Assembly (NCBI GenBank): GCA_030040575.1
Contig: JASHTK010000314.1
Coordinates: 1 to 32,101 of the forward strand
DNA: 32,101 nucleotides
Direction: 5' to 3'
From: Gammaproteobacteria bacterium
GTDB lineage: Bacteria > Pseudomonadota > Gammaproteobacteria > Steroidobacterales > Steroidobacteraceae
This document shows, piece after piece, positions 29,835 through 32,101 of this stretch (the first letter of the stretch is position 1; each line of letters opens with the position of its first letter). The position numbers were made by a program, and so were the translations under genes. The notes beneath the pieces are model-generated. The model was given only the letters and a program-made list of their open reading frames with translations. It had not been told where the DNA came from and ran no database searches.

Positions 29835-31093
29835 CAGGGCGCGGGCGCCATGGCGACCGCAGGATCGCCGTCACGCGAGCGCGGGGGGCCCTCCTCGAGC
29901 GCCCGCAGGGCGATGCCCACCTCGGCGTCCCGAGTGGGCGGGCCATCGGACGATGGCCCATCGGCCGGCGCTGGAGCGTCCTCGACGATCAGATCCGGCA
30001 GAATGCCTCGCCCGTTGATCGAAGCGCCGGACGGCGTGAAGTAGCGGGACGTGGTGAGCTTCAGCGCGCCCCGCGAGAGGGGCATGATCGTCTGCACCGT
30101 CCCCTTGCCGTACGTGCGCTGGCCGATGATCTCCGCCCGGCCGTGATCCTTCAGCGCGCCGGTGACGATCTCCGCCGCGGAGGCGGTGCCGCCGTTCACC
30201 AGGACGACCATCGGCGCTCCATCGAGGACGTCGCCACGCGTGGCGTCCATGCGGAATCGGGCGTCGGGAGTGCGGCCGTCCGCGGTCACGATCACCCCGT
30301 GATCGAGAAAGTCGTCCGCGACGGCGACGCCCGACTCGAGCACGCCGCCCGGGTTGTCCCGCAGATCGAGCACGAGCCCCTTGAGCCCGGCCGGATTGGC
30401 CCGCTTCAGCGCCGCGATCGCCCGGTCGAGATCCTGGGGCGTCGCCTCGGTGAAGCTCGTCACGCGCACGTAGCCGTAGCCGGGCGCGAGCGTCCGCTGC
30501 TCGACGCTGCGCACCGCGACCTCGGCGCGGCGCAGCACGTAGACCTTCACCTCGCCCGTGCCCGGCCGGCGGACGGTGAGCCGCACCGTGGTGCCGGCGG
30601 CGCCGCGCAGCCGGGCGATCGCGTCCGCCGCATCCGCGCCCACCGCGACGCCGTCGATCCGCGAGATCAGATCGCCGGGCAGGATGCCCGCCCGCGCCGC
30701 GGGCGAGCCCTCGATGGCGCGCAGGATCCTCACGGCCGATCGGTCCGCCGTCACCTCGATCCCGACTCCCGGATACGAGCCCATCGTGCTCAGCCGGATC
30801 TCCTCGAACTGCTCGTCGTCGAGAAAGGCGGAGTGCGGATCGAGGCCGCCCACCATCCCGCGTATCGCGTTCTCGACCAGCTTGTGGTCGTCCTCCTCGT
30901 CCACGTAGTCGCGCTTGATGTGCTCGAAGACCTCGGCGAAGAGCTGGGCGTCCTCCCAGGGCAGCGCATCGCCCCCGGGTACTGCCGCCGGAGCGGCCTG
31001 GCGCTCGGCGAAGACGACCGTCGCCAGGGCTCCGCAGAACCCGAGCACGACCCCCACCGCAAGCGCGATCAGTGTGCGCGATCGAATCGACAT
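29834..31093 (-). CDS. ctpA: C-terminal processing peptidase (S41 family)
   Basis: The 419-residue periplasmic protease has an N-terminal membrane anchor or signal (TLIALAVGVVLGFCGALATVVFA) and a PDZ domain at about residues 105-190 (GSYPGVGIEV, GSPAARAGILPGDLISRIDG). The S41 catalytic domain has Ser305 (NGGTASAAEIV) and Lys330 (TYGKGTVQT). The Ser-Lys dyad is complete. I chose ATG 31091-31093 (MSIRSRTLI); the frame is open upstream but that part is not conserved. It follows envC by 116 bases, an arrangement common in proteobacteria, where the two act in septal peptidoglycan control and envelope proteolysis. Confidence 0.94.
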   Translation of the reverse strand: MSIRSRTLIALAVGVVLGFCGALATVVFAERQAAPAAVPGGDALPWEDAQLFAEVFEHIKRDYVDEEDDHKLVENAIRGMVGGLDPHSAFLDDEQFEEIRLSTMGSYPGVGIEVTADRSAVRILRAIEGSPAARAGILPGDLISRIDGVAVGADAADAIARLRGAAGTTVRLTVRRPGTGEVKVYVLRRAEVAVRSVEQRTLAPGYGYVRVTSFTEATPQDLDRAIAALKRANPAGLKGLVLDLRDNPGGVLESGVAVADDFLDHGVIVTADGRTPDARFRMDATRGDVLDGAPMVVLVNGGTASAAEIVTGALKDHGRAEIIGQRTYGKGTVQTIMPLSRGALKLTTSRYFTPSGASINGRGILPDLIVEDAPAPADGPSSDGPPTRDAEVGIALRALEEGPPRSRDGDPAVAMAPAP

Positions 31094-31209
31094 GGCGAGT
31101 CCCCATCCGCGCGCGAGCCGCGATGCGACCGCGCGGGGAGGCGGCATATTTCCAGGAAGCGCCCGCCCGATCCTTGCGCCAGTTAGCATTTCGCCGGCCG
31201 GGGCGCCCC

Positions 31210-32101
31210 CTAGCCCCCGGGCGATGGGCTCTTGAACCACGGGCGGGGATCGAGCGGCCGGTCGCCCTTGCGAATCTCGAAATAAAGCTCCGGCCGGGGG
31301 CTGCCGCCGCTGTCGCCGGCGACCGCCACGGCATCGCCCGCCGCGACCCGATCGCCGGCTTTCTTGTAGAGCCGCTCGTTGTGTCCGTAGAGGCTCAAAT
31401 AGCCGCCGCCGTGATCGATGATCACGAGCAGGCCCAAGCCGGGCAGCCAGTCGGCAAAGACGACCCGCCCGGCCGAGACCGCGTGGACCGGCGCGCCGCG
31501 CGCGGCCTCGATGAGCACGCCGTCCCATTTGAGGCCGCCCGCCCGCGTCTGACCGAAGCTCGCCGCGACCCGCCCGGCGACCGGCCAGGAGAGCGTGCCG
31601 CGCAGCCTCGAGAAGGCATCGCCGGCGGCGGCAAGCGCGGGCATCGCGCGCCTCAGCCGCCGCAGCAGCGCCTCGAGGCCGCTCTGCTCCCTCTGCAGGC
31701 GCTGCAGGCGCTCCTCGCGCGTGCGGGAGGCCGCCTGCAGACGCGTGAGCGCCGCGCGGCGCTGCGAGCGCGCGTCCTCGAGCCGGCCGAGCTGCTCGCT
31801 CTGCTGCGACTCGAGGCTCGCGAGCCGCTGCGCCTCGGTAGCGAGCCCAGCATCGAGCGCATCGAGGCTGCGCACGTCCGCCGCGATGCGGGCGAGCTGC
31901 TCCGCGCGGGCGCGCCCGAAGTAGCCGTAGTAGGCGAGCATCCGTCCCGCGCGTGCCGGGTCCTGCTGGTTGAGCAGGAGCTTCAGCGGCTCGTCGGTGC
32001 CGAGGAGATAGGCCGCCCGCAGCTCGCCGGCGAGTGTCGCGCGGTCGCCCGCGCTCTGCGCCTCGAGCTGCCGCTTCTGCGCGGCGAGCTGCGCCCGCCG
32101 C
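31210..32101 (-). CDS. envC: EnvC-like murein hydrolase activator, 5' end cut by the window
   Basis: At least 297 codons are visible, and the frame is still open at the window edge, so the start and signal peptide are missing. The N-terminal part is a coiled coil rich in Gln, Arg, Leu and Ala, with the EnvC-typical LLGTDEPLKLLLNQQDPARAGRMLAYYGYF split here as two adjoining stretches. The C-terminal LytM/M23-like domain ends LYFEIRKGDRPLDPRPWF. Zinc ligands of active LytM enzymes are not conserved (KWDGVLIEA stands at the HxGxD position). It is therefore probably a non-catalytic activator of amidases in cell division. Confidence 0.92.
   Translation of the reverse strand, partial: RRAQLAAQKRQLEAQSAGDRATLAGELRAAYLLGTDEPLKLLLNQQDPARAGRMLAYYGYFGRARAEQLARIAADVRSLDALDAGLATEAQRLASLESQQSEQLGRLEDARSQRRAALTRLQAASRTREERLQRLQREQSGLEALLRRLRRAMPALAAAGDAFSRLRGTLSWPVAGRVAASFGQTRAGGLKWDGVLIEAARGAPVHAVSAGRVVFADWLPGLGLLVIIDHGGGYLSLYGHNERLYKKAGDRVAAGDAVAVAGDSGGSPRPELYFEIRKGDRPLDPRPWFKSPSPGG

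Overview
The window looks like chromosomal DNA of a high-GC gammaproteobacterium. The evidence is the run rsmG-parA-parB-atpIBEFHAGDC in the usual order near a proteobacterial origin, together with prpBCD, tatABC, a Can-like carbonic anhydrase, exonuclease III and an EnvC/CtpA pair. Codon third positions are strongly G/C. I cannot place it below class; a Steroidobacter/Nevskia/Xanthomonas-like lineage is only a guess. I saw no tRNA, rRNA, insertion sequence, CRISPR array or phage gene.

Layout. Positions 1-73 hold the end of the window, where the first 40 bases are an inverted copy of part of atpC, probably an assembly fold-back. Positions 74-7338 (minus) are the complete F1Fo ATP synthase operon. 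Positions 7569-10069 (minus) are parB, parA and rsmG. Positions 10066-13625 (minus) are the methylcitrate-cycle genes prpD, prpC and prpB, joined to rsmG by a GTGA overlap where mnmG would normally stand. A metallo-beta-lactamase-fold hydrolase (minus), an exported S9 peptidase (plus) and an exported dihaem cytochrome c (minus) follow. Positions 17549-19686 (plus) carry dtd and tatABC. After the regulatory region described below come hemD (plus), xthA-can (minus), radC (plus), an SRPBCC-domain protein (minus), a very large hybrid sensor kinase and its overlapping diguanylate-cyclase response regulator (plus), and finally envC (cut by the window edge), ctpA and dedA (minus).

The most unusual part is the roughly 790-base gap between tatC and hemD (19687-20473). 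It has no convincing protein gene but carries two divergent transcription units. Each has a near-consensus sigma-54 (-24/-12) promoter, a short body of about 110-130 nt and a strong Rho-independent terminator. The two predicted RNAs are related: both have a 7-bp hairpin whose stems differ by two compensatory base-pair changes, followed by an almost identical 14-15 nt linker that runs into the terminator stem. Between the promoters lie two NtrC-like dyads (TGCAC-N7-GTGCA type), about 104 bp apart. Each sits about 150 bp upstream of one predicted start. I read this as a divergent pair of sibling, sigma-54-dependent small RNAs under a shared enhancer-binding activator, possibly NtrC. This is inference from sequence alone.

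How the genes fit together. The left half is core energy, chromosome-segregation and propionate metabolism. The right half is export (Tat), cell-envelope maintenance (EnvC, CtpA, DedA), DNA repair (XthA, RadC) and a multi-sensor phosphorelay likely to feed into cyclic-di-GMP.
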